Origin: Lethocerus indicus | Lineage: Eukaryota; Arthropoda; Insecta; Hemiptera; Belostomatidae | Direction: 5' to 3' | Assembly: GCA_019843655.1 (NCBI GenBank) | Contig: JACDQD010000102.1 | Span: forward strand, 7,325,501-7,389,500 | DNA length: 64,000 nt | In this document: positions 39,701-54,700 of the stretch, one piece after another | Layout: the number at the start of each line of letters is the position of its first letter | Numbering within the stretch: the first letter of the stretch is position 1 | Position numbers and translations under genes: made by a program | Notes under the pieces: model-generated | Told to the model about the DNA's origin: nothing | The model's input: only the letters and a program-made list of their open reading frames with translations | Database searches by the model: none

Positions 39701-42700
39701 CGCCCCTTTATTGTCCCCCAACATGAAGCATATTGCCTCGTGAAGTTTTATTGAAGCTGTATCACTGACGGCTCTGAATGTCGCCGGCTGAGTCGCCCGA
39801 GTTTAACTGACATGTTTTCCGGAGGGATGTAATAGTCAAATTTAGATTCTACCGTTGAAACATGAAGCGGCGACAGATCTCCGGCCTTATTTTGAGCACT
39901 GTGCAAAACTAAATCCGTACTACTAACAAACAGGGTTCGAAGAAGATAAAAAACATATGTCATTTTATGTCACCATTATGTCAGCATCGACAAACTTAAA
40001 AACATAACGTTGAAACTTATTTGGTTCATATTCTCGCTGCTTTTTATTTCGGATGATGATTTCCTCGCCCAAAAGTTGATTCATTAACCTGTCTGTGTAT
40101 ACCGGGAAGTACTATAATTGTGAAAAAAATAACATCCCTTTTGGCTCTTTGGACCCGAGTGAAGGACAGATTTTAAATCGTTAGGTCAAGTCTGCGGAAA
40201 TAAAATTATAATTAAATTAATTGAATAGAATGAAATAATTGGAAATTAAGTCGGATTATAGTATTGTTAGTTAAAATTAGCTGTAAAAGCGGCAAATTGA
40301 ACAGTTGAAACAGGGGTTCGGGCAATTGGAACAATCAGGACAATGCTACTATATTGAGGTAAGTAAACAATGATGTCGACAATACGCTTTATCTTTCCAC
40401 GATTCGATAGTGCCGTTATCATTTAAATAATGATCTCCGGATTTTAGTGAAGATAGAATACGTACTGTCTAATATTTGTTCGAGTTAATTCAATTTGATG
40501 GAGCGTTCAATATTTACAATTCAACAAGGGTTTCAATTAAATCCTACGTAATCATAATCATTTAATTTCGGTGACAGATGTGTCATGTTTACTTTTCCAG
40601 TAAAAAGTTTATGTTACCGTACTAATAAAGAATATGTTTGTATCCAACTATTAACTGAATTAATTATTTTTTGTGAATGAAAGCATCGAAGTGGTGTACT
40701 TGTATTTACGCTAATACTTGATATATAACTAACACATTTGATATTTCGGCAATATCTTGGTAACTCGAAAACCTCGATATTTCTGTTCAGTGATCCGCGA
40801 GTTCTGACCACACTACTTACCGATCAAGCTGAACAGTGATGCCCTCTATTTTTCCGAATGATATTTTTTTGATGCCCCGAATCCGAATTAAAGTTCACGG
40901 TCTAGAGAATAACCAGCGTCATATATAATGGGCAAATCTACAGGTGAGTAAGCCAGCCGAAATTGGTATAGGGTTCGTTATACGCCCGCAGAAACTTCAA
41001 AGGGCACTGTTCTAAACAAGATATAAGTTTCGCCCATTAAACAATGTTGGTTGGTCAGCTAAGCGGTAACCGGGCGGTTCCGGCTCCCTCGGGCGGGGCC
41101 GCCTCTATTATCTGGACGTGTTCACGGCCGCTGCTCATCAAATTATTTCCCGCACGCGGCCCCTGCACCACTACGCTGCTGAATAACTCCATCCCAAAAC
41201 CTCGATTTCGATCAATTATGTCGGTTCCGTCGGGCGCCGAGGAAAACGTGCGTTTCCTCCATAAATCGCCCAGTTGTATTCAAGCAGTACCGTGACTGGG
41301 GTCCATCAACGCTTTCATCTTATAATAGTAAGTTCTTGTCGACAACACTTTCACGCAGTTTTTCTTCCGATTTTCCGTTCTAAAATTGTATTCACTACCC
41401 CATCTTAATTATAGAACACGTCGAAGACCTAGTGTTTCTGACATCAATTTGATAATCACTAATTGTACTATTCAGCGTACGATCCTCGAATATTGGAGCT
41501 GCATGAATGCCGCTGATTGGGAGTAATAAAAATTAAAGTTTGATTTTGTAGTTTGGAGGGGATCTGAATTGTGCAGCGGGCAGGGTTCCCAGTCGGGACC
41601 CAAATTGGCGGGGGCAATGTAAATTAATCGTTTACCAAACGTTCAGGACACCGTTGGGAGTTGGTGGAGGCGGCGGTCTACGATGGGAGGAGGAGTGGGG
41701 CGTTGACAACGCCTCTTCCATATTCATGGCCGGCCGATACTCTTGCCCTCCTCAATTGATAGCTCTCAAACGCCGCCTCCCACGCCCCCGCCGTCTTGAG
41801 ACCTGAGTCCCCGGGCCCCAGTCCAGGCGTAAAGGCGGCGATTAATTATACCGGCGTTATTCGGCCGTGGAACAATCGGCCGGAGGAGGAGACAACCCCA
41901 CTTGCATATTGAAACCCACTTCCGTTTTAAATACACCCCCCAGGGGAACGAATTAAGTGGACACGGCAAATCGGAAAACGTGATTGGCCCCGGGACTATT
42001 TCTCAATCGGCGGCTCCCTTGTCCGACTGGAGAATATTTAATTAATTCGGAAACGCACAGTTACAATGGTAACTAAAAGCTTAAGTAGATTAACGAATGA
42101 TTTTATTGTTTATTTAGTATCATGATCATGGCAAAGCGAAAAGGATGTTGAAACAAACTGGTAGAATGGCATAAGTGTTTATAGTTATGTACGAATCCCC
42201 TACTCTCATTTTAATTAAAATTGCAATTAAAAAGAGTTAAAATTCGAAACTGTGTTCTCCAATTTTCTAGACCCACTGGGGGTACACAAACCATCGTATC
42301 AAACGTATTCATTTAATCGTGTTAATATGAACTGATTATTTTTACCAACCAACATGGCACATCAGCAGTGTTATTCAATTAATTTAGTATCGTACAGACA
42401 AATATATTGCATTCTTTGGACTACTGGAATTGAGCTATACAAATCTGAGTAGCGGGGTCGACTCTCCGACATCTGGTTTTATCTCTGACCTCTCAAATGC
42501 TTTTAAAATCATCTTGCATGATTTTCTAGTCATTTTACTTAGTAAACCGCTATAGTTCTTGATTTTTGAACTACGGAAAAAATTAAACGACTTACTGTTT
42601 TCTGTGACTATTACTTCCGTGTGACCGCTCCCGTACTTGGCTATGTGGGCGACCGCGTCCTGTAGACTGGAAACAAGTTCAATGGCGCACTCCAGGGTAC

Positions 42701-45700
42701 CGTACTCCATCTTCAGGGACTTGGCCGGCGGCGGCCCGAACGTCAGCCTCTGAGCCAGATTCGGCCCCGAATAGACTGTCACCTGAAACACACGGCCCAC
42801 TCATTTATAACTTACTGCTCAATCCTGTATTATACAATAACGTGGTACTTCGTTACGCCTATAGCCCGCCCAGAATAACGTCCAAAATATGAATACTCGT
42901 ATTAATGTTGGGCACATTTACAAATTTGCGAACCTTTGAAAACCACATTTCATGAATAAAAGCTGAAGTAAGGTTTTCTGAAGGTCAGCCAACAAAAGCC
43001 CGAAATCGTATCACTTATCGGTGCTTTCTTAATACATTTAAATACCAAGCGCCCCGGCCTCACGGCGTAATACGACGCAAGCAGTCATAGGCTACATACT
43101 GTTCAACTGTAAATGCCTGTGAAACGGGAGGCTGGCATATATTTTCTCACCTGGAAAGCGATAGGAAATTCAATTGGACGCGGGCGACGGGCAGGGGGCT
43201 CAATCTTATTGGTCGGGGGCGTCGAATTTCAGGAGTACGGGGGCGGCATTCTCCCGGGTTCATTTTCTCGAGAGTCACCCTACCCACCCCCCTTCCACCA
43301 CTGAACACTTCTGATTGCATTATCAGAGCCCCCAAATGTTCACTTCCCGCCTTTCAATTGAAGCGCTCCCAGGGACCAGCGGATTGGCTCTCTTTTCTTG
43401 TTACCAACGACAATTAAAGAAAATCAATCATTTTCAGATAATATACTTTTTATATTGTTGATTTTATACAATTAGTCAATTCTGTCTCATTGCCTTGAAA
43501 TCAATATATAACAGCGAATCCAACCGATGACTGGTGGGCTATAATTGAATCATGCAGTTAATCTTCCTTATAGGTTTACGCCTTCGTTCATAGATATAGA
43601 CCAAATTGTAACACAGCAAGACTAATTCGCAGTTTAGAGTACTTACACCTTCACGCTTGAACATATTGCAGATATCGACGAAGAATCCGTTGTTGAGGTG
43701 TTCTTCGTGGAGGAGTAATGTTTCCATAGCGTTACAAGCGGCTGGATAGTCGCATTTTGAGTCCCTCACTGTAACGACGGGAAAATCATATTCGATTTAA
43801 ACGGAATGACATTCTTAAAACGTTGTCTTCCTATATTATTAATCGTTACACTCATTTCACACATTTTATATAATAATCTTTCATTATTCATTTAAGAAAG
43901 AAATATGTGTTAATGATGATAATAAAATTTCCCTTTTTGATATTAAAGAGATAATATGTAAGTAATGTACGGTCGAATTAATGCCGCTTCAAATTAAATT
44001 ATAATTCAAAAATATTGATTTCGTAAATTAATTTCATTCGATATCCAAATTATATACCTTAAAATGATTAATTTCGTTTTAGGCGTCATCATGATTCAAT
44101 GTGACACATACTTCGAACATTTATTAATTTAATTTTGTGCACTAATAAAATGAGTTATGGGATAAAAAAAAGGTATTTATTTTTATTTAAATTGAGAAAT
44201 GACCGGCCTATAATTACTAATTACTTTAAACACTTTCCCACTGTCAAAATTGGTTTTTAACCGTGTAAGCGGAACTCGCATATTCATTCATATTATAAAG
44301 GATGTAACTGACAATTAGGAGAGTGATTCTAATGCGCTGTTCTTGTTGCCAAATCACTAAAGGCATTTTTTATCATTGGACAATGGACAGCTGTGTGAAA
44401 GACGGCCTATCCGGGGGCAGCTCATTGTTACTTAATCGCCCCAAATTTCTTGCCGCGGTGTGAAGCGACTGGCAAGGGGGCTTGGAACTGGAGCCCGGTT
44501 TCTCTGGATAATAGTGTTAGGCATTGTTAGAAACTTGGGCCTCCCACTTCCCTGGGGCGAGGCCAATGCCCAAAACCCTCCCCCCCCCCACTCATCAACA
44601 TCCCACTTACTTATACTACTCAATTGATGACTGGGATTATTCGAAAATTTGCCTACTCCAAGCAAATTTTCGATATAGGGCCATGTATTAATCATCCGAG
44701 CAAAGGGCGATATTAGGCTATTAATTTTCTGACTATGAATGCTCACACGATTCACTTGTCAAACCACAGTCGTTGGCCATTCGTCGACGATACAGGGATA
44801 AGCAAAATTGTAGGAGGAGCAATTTAGTAGGAGGAGTTCATATGTTAACATCAGGGGTGGCTATGTCATTGAGGGTCGCTGTTGAATCAAGAACCCTGGG
44901 GCAAACATGAAGGCTGTCTCCATGGTGAGAACAATAAAAATATCCAGAGAATAGAAGCCATCATTTCACTCGCAGAGGATGACATGTACGTACAGAATTT
45001 ATATGTTATAGTGTATGGTATATTTATGACGTCCTGTGATAATGATGAATTATAATTTTGAATTAATTATCATCATAACACACTATAACAAACTGTGATT
45101 AATTACCTCTGTTTACCGGAATTACATGATTTTTGTATTCCACTTTTGCGATTAAACGTAATTGAATTACCGATTTTCAGTGCTTTGTTGAGATCTGCCT
45201 CCTTATCGACATAGACGTGGCATATACCCTCGGCGTGGCCCAGTACGGGGATGTGCTGACTCTGCTCCTTGATCGATTTGACGAGCTCGCTTGAACCCCG
45301 GGGAATTATCAGGTCTATCTGTTTGTCCATCGCGAGGAGGTCGCTTATCTCCTCCCTTGTAGATACCTGAAATATTTACATAATATAGCAACTACAAAGA
45401 AAGTGGCCTGAAATCTATACTACCTTTAAGTTTAATATATGAGCGAGAACCGAACAAAATTAAATATAAGAAGAATATATACTTACTTCAGCTACTTACT
45501 TTCTATCGAATACTCCATCTACTTTATGAATAACGCCCAAACTGTGTAATTTTCAAGAATTTCGATTTTTAAAATACTGGCGAGAGGCTTCGTTACACGC
45601 CCTTAATTTCCATTTAAAATCCATAAAAGTATATTATTTAAGTAATTTAGTTAATTTTCACATTTGTTGATTTTATCTACACTTTTGTCACTCACTGAAT

Positions 45701-48700
45701 TTAAGTATTCATTGTTTTTCATCTGAACTGCGTACCTTGAGACTGCCCAATACAGTCCTTCTTTGATAATTTCGATATCGAGGTTCGTATACCAAATCGG
45801 TTGGGGGGGAAAGGCTGCGACAAAGTTTACGTTTAATAAAAGTATTTTAGAATTTTTAAACGAGTCTTGTGGCAACCTGAAACAACAGTACACACACGTC
45901 CCGTTCAGTTTTGAGAAGAATGGGGACGCTCCGCTAGGTGAGAGCCCCGATGGGTGAAATTTATTTCCTGAAGTAAGCTCTTGGTAATTCTCGGCCGGCA
46001 ATGAATCAACTCAGAAAGCCGCGGTCGGGAGAAGGAGAAAAATAATACGAAGTTAATCCAAGTTCGGCGATCCTCCGTGTTTCTCGAATCCCTCCTGAGA
46101 TTTCCGCTGAATTAAATTAGGACTTTTAACTCACTTTGTAATAACTTAGCCGAGCTTTACTAAGGAGAATTCTTCACTTCGGTGGTTGGGAAAAAGTAAA
46201 ATAGTTTTCCGGAAATTTTGCTTATTAGTCTCCTAGTTACAATTATTTTTATAATTAACCGCAGCTCTTCCCACACACTTTACTTGATAATTGGATTCCC
46301 ATATTTTCCTTAATTATATCTGTCTCGCTTGTAGGATGAAATATTCCAGAAATTATGCCCCGAAAAAAGAGGGTATTATTCCTTCGAGATCGCTGGTTAT
46401 TCATCAAGAAATTATTTAAGCACTTACTCTACTTAGTTTACTTTCCACTTGGTTTTTCGGATTCTTACTGGAGATGGTAATAAAAATAGCATTTAATTAT
46501 CGGCCAACCGAAATCAATAGTAATCACAAGAGTTCGTCAGTTTCCGCTTGAGCTTTCTTCCCATTGCATAAGTCAAGTTTTAGTTTTAAAAAGTTCAAAA
46601 CTTTCGTATTTTTTTCATTTTATCCTTTTCTTGTTGATCTCTTTTATTAACACTCCAACAGTTCAACTCCGAACTGAATATTCCTCCCACTCGACCGAAA
46701 CTAATAACAGCCGCTCCAATCTCTCTCTACTGAATTATAATAAAGTCCTTTAACATAAAATTAATCTTTGATCCTGATCCGAAATTTTTACAAGTTCTGT
46801 ACGACATTTTACCGAAGTAAATTGTTAGGAGGTTGATGGGAAATTCAAGATCAGGACCACTGGGATTCCTGTAGAAGTGGAAGTTTAAATATAACAAGGC
46901 AGGAGAGGATCAGTTAAACTTATAATTGTTGTTTATGTGTTTAATAAACTATTGAAAATTCGGTGATTGACTAACACCACACTTTAATTTTATTATTTTA
47001 TATTTGTTTCAATATTATTAGCATAATGTTGATTTTAATTTAGATTATTCGTTATAATATTATCAACGAAATTAATCTAGTATTTTCGTTTTGGTGACTA
47101 CGCATTTTCATGCAATCATTCAATAAAGCTTGTGTAACCGTGCATACCCGACACGGGATATTCCTACCTAAATAGAGTATTTAGTGTTCACACATGTGGC
47201 GTATTGATTTTAGAAGCTTGTATGCCGGATTTAGCTATGAGATAAGACTGAATGCATACCAACGAGAAGCCGTTAATGACACGTGAGCGATAACTAGTTG
47301 CAACTAGAAAAGCGATCAGTTAGAGTTCCCTTAACTCCTCTGAACTACTTATGAAACTTCCTAATTGCATGACATGGCGTAGATGGATTATCTCCTTTTT
47401 CTGGCTGTTGATAATAATTTAACTTTACCACACTAGATACATTAGCTTAATTTACAGAACAGGGTTTCATTTTAAAACGTCTGGTATAGATTTTGAGGTC
47501 AGGTTATTTCATATGTTATGTTTAAATATTGGATTCGTTGGGGAACGGTATTAGTAAAATAAATATAAGGTCAAGGCATGAATGTTGCGGGCTTAATTTG
47601 AATCGAACAGAGGGCGGTCTGATGCATATAAACGGAATACTACCACTATTTCATATTTCGGTGCAGCGATGGTTTTTCTAATAATCGAAAACAACGAAGC
47701 GAGCGATCGTCAAAAGCTTTCCGGTCAATGTGGATAAACGAGTACGCGGAATGTATTAAACGATTAATATCAACCACTGCCATTCCAGTGTACAGCTCAA
47801 AGTATCCCTCTCCAACCTTTCATTTTACCTTCCACTATTCACATAAGTACCGGACATTATTCACCGCGTATTGAGCGACTCGCCGTTATGCGTTCGCTAG
47901 ATTAGTAAAATCTGCAATTAGATAGAAAATGTCGTTGGACTTTATTGTCTGTAATCGGATATTATGTCGAAAATATTCGTGCGTAACTGAGGCCTGGGAG
48001 CCGGTATTTATTTCAAAATGACTATTTCTTTTACCGCAATATCGAAATAAAGAAATGATGGTACTGTAAATAAGTACATCTCGTTAGCTGGCTAAACAGA
48101 GGTCTGCGGGTCTCCGAATAGCTCGGTCGGTATGGCACGCCAAATATGGCATGCAGCGTTATTTATACATTGGGTTTGGACCGCAGAAAACTAGTCCCAA
48201 TGGAATTACGGAGCGTTGGTAACCGTGGTCGAGAAATATTTGACACCTGGCCAATAAAAGCCAGCTGCAATTTGATTAACTTCTCTGAGGCATTTCCAAT
48301 ATTTGTGGCAGGATATTACACTGTTGGCGGTAAATTTTCCCTGAAAAATCTATTTTCCCGGTTAGTGCAAGAGCCCAAGAAAATTTGGAATATCATCAAT
48401 TCGTCAGGTTTTCTGTTCTCATACACATACACTAAGCTAGGCTGGTTTCATTCGATAAAATTCTTCCTGTAATACAGTGAAATATTACTTAATCGTATCG
48501 GCAACAATGGTTAAACAATATCAGCACTATTTGTTTCTTATAGAATTCACTATTCATTAATTATAATTGTGCTACTTCATCACCATTGAGATTCGATATT
48601 TATATTGCCGGCATGACAAATGTTCTAACCATATTTCCTACCTAAATACGTAATCTGTACAATGTCTTGTTAACGATATTTAAGTGGCTCGTAGAAGCAT

Positions 48701-51700
48701 AATGACAAAAGTTATTTTCCTGAGACCATATTTTGTTCTCCCAAATAGACTTACCAAAGAAACTGCATTTGAAGCGCCGATGGTGGACAGAGCTTCCTTA
48801 ACGAGAGCCATAAGTGCTTTATTGCTGTTCGACGCCTCTTTGCCGCCCTTTAGGAGTAACCCATTCGCCGAACTAATAGCAAGTGAGGCCACCTGAAAAT
48901 AATAATAAGAAGCGAAAATAATAATTATTGGATATCAGCGACAACTGATTGACGTGCTTTTGGGAACAATTTCAGGAAATTATATTCAGATTTAACCCAA
49001 CGTGTCTACACAACCACTATAATAATTTATTGAATTGTCTAGAACACCATCTGATCCGTTTCGTAGTTTATTGTTATTGTAAACAGTTGAGAGGTAAAAA
49101 AAGCTAAAGACGTAAGAATAGTATTTAGTTCAGAAGCAACTGATAAGAGTCGTACGGCGAAGAGATAACAGTGTTTTTATCAAAATTAGGGTATCCATTT
49201 GGTTGTATAGATGGTTCAAAATTTCTTTTTTCTAATCTATTAAAATGTTCTTAATTATATAAAATAATCTGAATTCTAAATACTAAATAACCCTCACGTA
49301 TTCTTACTTATTTGTTGGATAAACTTAACAGAAAGTAGTGAAAATTCATACTAAATAGAATTGTATCATATCAATTTATGATTCATAGGATATGAATTAT
49401 GTTTTATGTTGTTCCTTAAACCATACAATTATGTTTGCATTGGGTGTGGTAAATTATAGATTTCAACCCATAATTTTTAATTATAGAGTTGAACGCAGGA
49501 TAATTAGAAATATCAGCCAGTTTCTTCATCAAGGACTGTGTCTGGAATTCTTACTACATATTTTGAACACCCAACTTCTGTTTCAGGTAAATTAGAAAAA
49601 ATAATCAGAATATAATTCTGAAAAATATGTAAAATATATAATTATACATAGCGACTGAACGAATAATGAGTGATTTATAAATATAAAATAAATGTAATCT
49701 ATTATTGCTATTACCATAACCGTGAATATGTCTGTCTTGTTCTTCTAATGTTGATTTATTTTATGGCAATATATGTACATATTTTAAATTAATTGAAAAC
49801 AACATTGGAAATCGTATAAATTATAGTTTAAAGAGAATTCCTGTTGGCGTGCAGTAGATAGCCTTCGTCTGTACACTGTATTTTGCGTAAATGCTGTTTT
49901 CATATTAAACTCTTATTGGAAAATTGATTTCACTTGTTTATACATGAAATACTGGCTTGAGAATTGCATCACCTGAGGTAAACAATCGGGCCTCGATTCG
50001 AAAATAACGAGTAGAACGCCGATAGGGACGGTGACCTGGGATAATTCAAGACCGTCCGATAACCTTGTCCGCCTCACAACCCGACCGATGTTCTGGTGAC
50101 TCGTGTCCGCTATTTGCTTCAGGCCTAGAATCATGTTTATTATTTATTTTAGTTGTTCTCACTAATTTCATTTTGACAGGCGCTAAGATAATGTCAATAT
50201 AAATGTTCAATGTACGGCTGATATGGACACAAATAAAACGGCCTACATGTTATAACAGTTATTCTCTTCGTAATTGCCAGAAAAAAACAATTTCTACTTT
50301 GTATCGTTCCATGTATTTGTTCAATTTCTTATATTGATATCGACAGCCGTCTATATTATAACGGAAACCCGACATCAAATAACGTTAGGGACCTTAGCGG
50401 AGCGTATTATTAGAAGTCGCTTCTGGCAAAGGAGTTTTCTTTGAAAACAGATTCAATTGAAAGAGTCTTTTTGACCAATTTGTTCCGACTTCACAGCCGA
50501 AAAGCTACAAGTTCCGAGATCCCTTTGTAAAAAAAAAGGGCACTCCCATTTTAGGATCGTTGAAGTCATTACGCCTGATGCTAAATTACGCCGAAGACGT
50601 CGGTAATTTATAACTTACTCCTAGTTAGAAAAGTGCACTGCCGTTATTTATCCTTTAATGTATTGGTCTTGAGTTTATTTTGCGGTGGCTCCAACTGATT
50701 TGCATTATGGAATGTATTATGTAAATGTAGCCTATCTGCCCGAGGCTTCTTTTGTTCCTTAGAAGGGTGGTTGGGTAACTTTCAACGTTTTAAATAATAG
50801 GTTCCTGACGTTTCCGGTCGATAGGTTCATTTCTGGGTAATGTAGTGATTAATTGTGGATATCTTTTGAGCCGTTAATTAAAGCCGTCGAAACGAAATAT
50901 AAATAAATAACTCGCTTGGGGAAACAATGAACATTGAATAAATAAAATGGTTAATTTTTCATGGTTAAGATTCATGCGATCTTTTGCCGGTATCGAATTA
51001 ACACCTTCTTCAGTAGGCCGACACATGTCCCTATGTACTATACTGAATTCTACTGACAATGGAGAGAAACCATTACAGGTTTGGCATAGGGCTAAATTAG
51101 ATAATAGAGGAAATCGCTCATGCACCATTCAAAAACGTCCGTATTGAAAAATTTCGCGGATCAGTAAACGGATACCGCTAAAGTTAATAACTACCTGACG
51201 ACAAACTCTTGAGTTTGGAGGGTGTCAACGAGAGCCTGGAGAGTAGGGGTTTCGATATAGCCCGCTTTCGTTGCTTCGGTAAGATCTATGGCGTTCGCTT
51301 CGAGAATTTCCGTCTGCCTCGTCACCAGCAGGTCCGCCAGAGTGTTAATGCACGAAGCCCTGTCTTCAGCCTTCAGGCTCTGAAGAATTCTATTTCCGTG
51401 ACGAGCTGCAGAATAAGATAAGAGGAAAAAGAAAGTACATGAAAGTACAAGAAAGAAAGAGTACAGTACAGTGAGCGTAGTACAAAAATACTACGATACT
51501 TATGTTTACATAGTAATAAATTTGAAGTTTGCACCAAGAAATATCTTAAAGGGATAATTTTTGCAAGGAAAAGTGCAGAGAAAGAAATATCCAAGGACAT
51601 CATCACACAAGGTTTATGCGAAAAATAAGGTCCTATTTTTATTTAATATTTAACGAATATTATTTGTTATTTAATTGCTGCGACAGTCCATCGAGCGCTG

Positions 51701-54700
51701 AATTTATTCTGCAATATTTATTCATTAAGAAGGAAAATAATTGTAATTTCTATAGGTGATTGACTGAAATCTAAGCAGGTTATTACTCTTTAAACATTTA
51801 CAAGATACAAGATTTAAACTTCTGTTAACGATTGGTCAAAACATTTTGGAAGTGAAGAAATTTATTTGTTAATTACAGTTCAATCATTTAGGTAAATTCT
51901 GCCTTATTTCTGTTCCCAGATTCAAATCCGGCACAGAGAGGAATTTTAAGCCAGCTTCTTGTTTCTCAATCAATTCCCAAATTAAAGTGGAGCCCACGCA
52001 TAAATCATTGGCTTCCCAATCTAGACCTGAACAAAGCCAATCCAAGGGACAAAAATGGTTCGTTTAGAGAAACTAGTAATCAGCTAAGTAACCAATATCG
52101 GATAAGGGTATAATCCGAAATGCTATTTCAATTTCATCACCAATATCGCCAGATTAATGGAAATATGGCTTTAGTAGAAGTGACTTATCGTTGTAAATAT
52201 TAGCAGTTAGTTTTAAATGTTGTTGTCTGATTTATCCTTTTTTTTATCTCTGAAAATCAATATTTCAGTAATTGTCTTCAATAATTTATTGAGATTTATT
52301 TATTGATTCGAAATTGTTTTTGTCGAATTTGAAAAAATTTTAAATTAGTTATGTAGTCACTGCTGACAACTGGAGCAGCTTACTATTCCTTACCGTTCTC
52401 TGCTAGAACTTCCACCGGTTGAGAAGCGGGAGTGGCGGTGTACGTAAAGAAAGTTCCCAGTTTCCTACCGCTGATTATTGTCTTGATCGCTTTCTCCTGC
52501 ATACCGTTGCATATGACGACGCTTACTCCACGGTTCATTGCCCAAGTCGCTGCTTCGACCTATCATAAAAGTTGAACGCTTTTCGAACATCAGTTTTCCG
52601 CGAACTTGATGACTTTGCGCCGTTATACGCGGGGACGTTGATAACACTTTTAGTGGACTCTATTTGACGGAACGTGGCCTATTTCAGAAGATTCAATCGC
52701 GACTTTCCTTCTGATCCGGACTCTTTCATTCTATCCTAGACCGGTTCTGACTTTCATTACCCACAAAATCGTGAGACGTATCGACTAACATCGTCACTGG
52801 TTGTCAATTGTGTTGTTTTTAATTTTCAAATGATTAGGTAAAAAATAAATTTAAAATGCCTAAATGCCACAATTTGTTCCTACAAGGAGTTGGATCGTTG
52901 AGAAGCAAAGTAAACGATTTTGAATTGCCGTTTCGCCGTCGGAACGAATTTCGTGTGAATTCCATTGAAAAGGGAGATATACAGATTGAACAAATAAAAC
53001 CGAGGAACATTCCAGCCGGCTGGCAACTAGAGCCCCGCAAAAACGGCTGGGGATGTTTTCATCACATTTCCCTCTCCGGTTTGGCAACCCATTGTCCACC
53101 CGGGGTATCCACTCTATCAATACCCTGTGAGAATAATAGAGAAAGCATTAAAAGAGATTATCGGTATTAGGCTAGATGGGATCCTGTATAACGGGCCGCT
53201 TTACTTGTAGAGTATCTCATTTTAATTGAACAATGAACGGATTCTCTTAGAGCTCGCGGGCTTTGAGGATTTATAAATGCCGAAACGTTTTGTTTGAACT
53301 ACAGTCGGTAGTTTGGGAGAATATCAACCGCAAAGGAGTTCGTCCTATATTACGTTTTATCCTAATTAAATTATTAATATTTAATTATCCCAATTGAAGG
53401 CAAATATTAGGGAAAAATATTTCTAACAAAAGATCGCTTCAAAACTCACACAAGAACGCGTGGTTTATATTAATGATCGGCATATTATTCAACCACACAC
53501 ACCATTTCACACAACCATTAATCTGACGAAACCCTATTACAGTGAGAGATCTTAGAATTTAGTGCTGGGAGCAATGAATAGGACGATATCTACGCTCTGC
53601 ATATAAATAGTATGGCAAGATAGGGGTGAATCATAGATTAATTATCCACTATAATTTATCCTCGATAATGTCAAAATTATTATACTGAGCTATTTTCTGC
53701 ACTTAGAAATATGTGGCGGAAAGTCGATAATTTCCACCATTATTTAGAGTATGTAAGAGAAAATCAAATTAGTTAAGTGACTCGGCTGACTGAACACGTC
53801 GTATTCGTGAAATTGGACTACTTAAGGGATGAGACCGAGTTGAGTCAGGGAGTTAATTCGCATTGGAATGCTACCAAAATACCCCCAATGCAGTTTACTT
53901 GTTAAGCGGGGAAATAAACTAGAGTTAATTTAAATCCAAAGTTGGGTCCAATCTTAGGGGGGTGTTCATCCCTCTGAGACGAATTAGCTCATTAGCGTGC
54001 CCTTGCTCCGGCTGTTACATTCCCCCCTCCGGCCAACCACGCTAATTCGTGGAAATTAACTTCCAAACATCGTTTTGTTAACTTTCTTAATAAGCCAGAT
54101 ACATTAATTATATTATTTTTGTTGTAATAATGACACATATGAGGAAAATATGCAAATTTTTTTAAATAAAAAGTTCACTGAAGAAATTCTTTTCTGTTTT
54201 CGTCAATTTAATATTACTTTCATTTAACACAGCACATTTATGATATGAATATAAAATATTAGCAGTTTCGGTAATAAATTCGCATCGTATATTTCTCGGA
54301 CTGTTCCAGCGAGGTATGAATAAATTTGATTGTCCGACGACTAGCAACCAACTGAAGATGAATGGTTTAATGTCTTATTATTCAAATTAGCATATTTCTA
54401 ATATTCGCAAAGGCGGTACACATATTCTCTGGGGGCCTTAAATGATTTCTGCGGAACATATTAAAATGTAAATGCGAAAATGCAGAATTGCGCCAGTAGA
54501 GATGAATTCAAACGATTGTCTTTGCAGTAACTGCCGTCATAATGTTTTTCCCCTTTTGTATGTAATGCAAGAAGGCACCTAAGCCAAATATCCGTCTTTT
54601 CGATTTCCATCTCCTATTAATCGGGACGAGAATTGCAAATGTATCTCACGATTAAATCCATATAATTTATAGTGTTCAATTTTCTTTATCCCATTTATAA

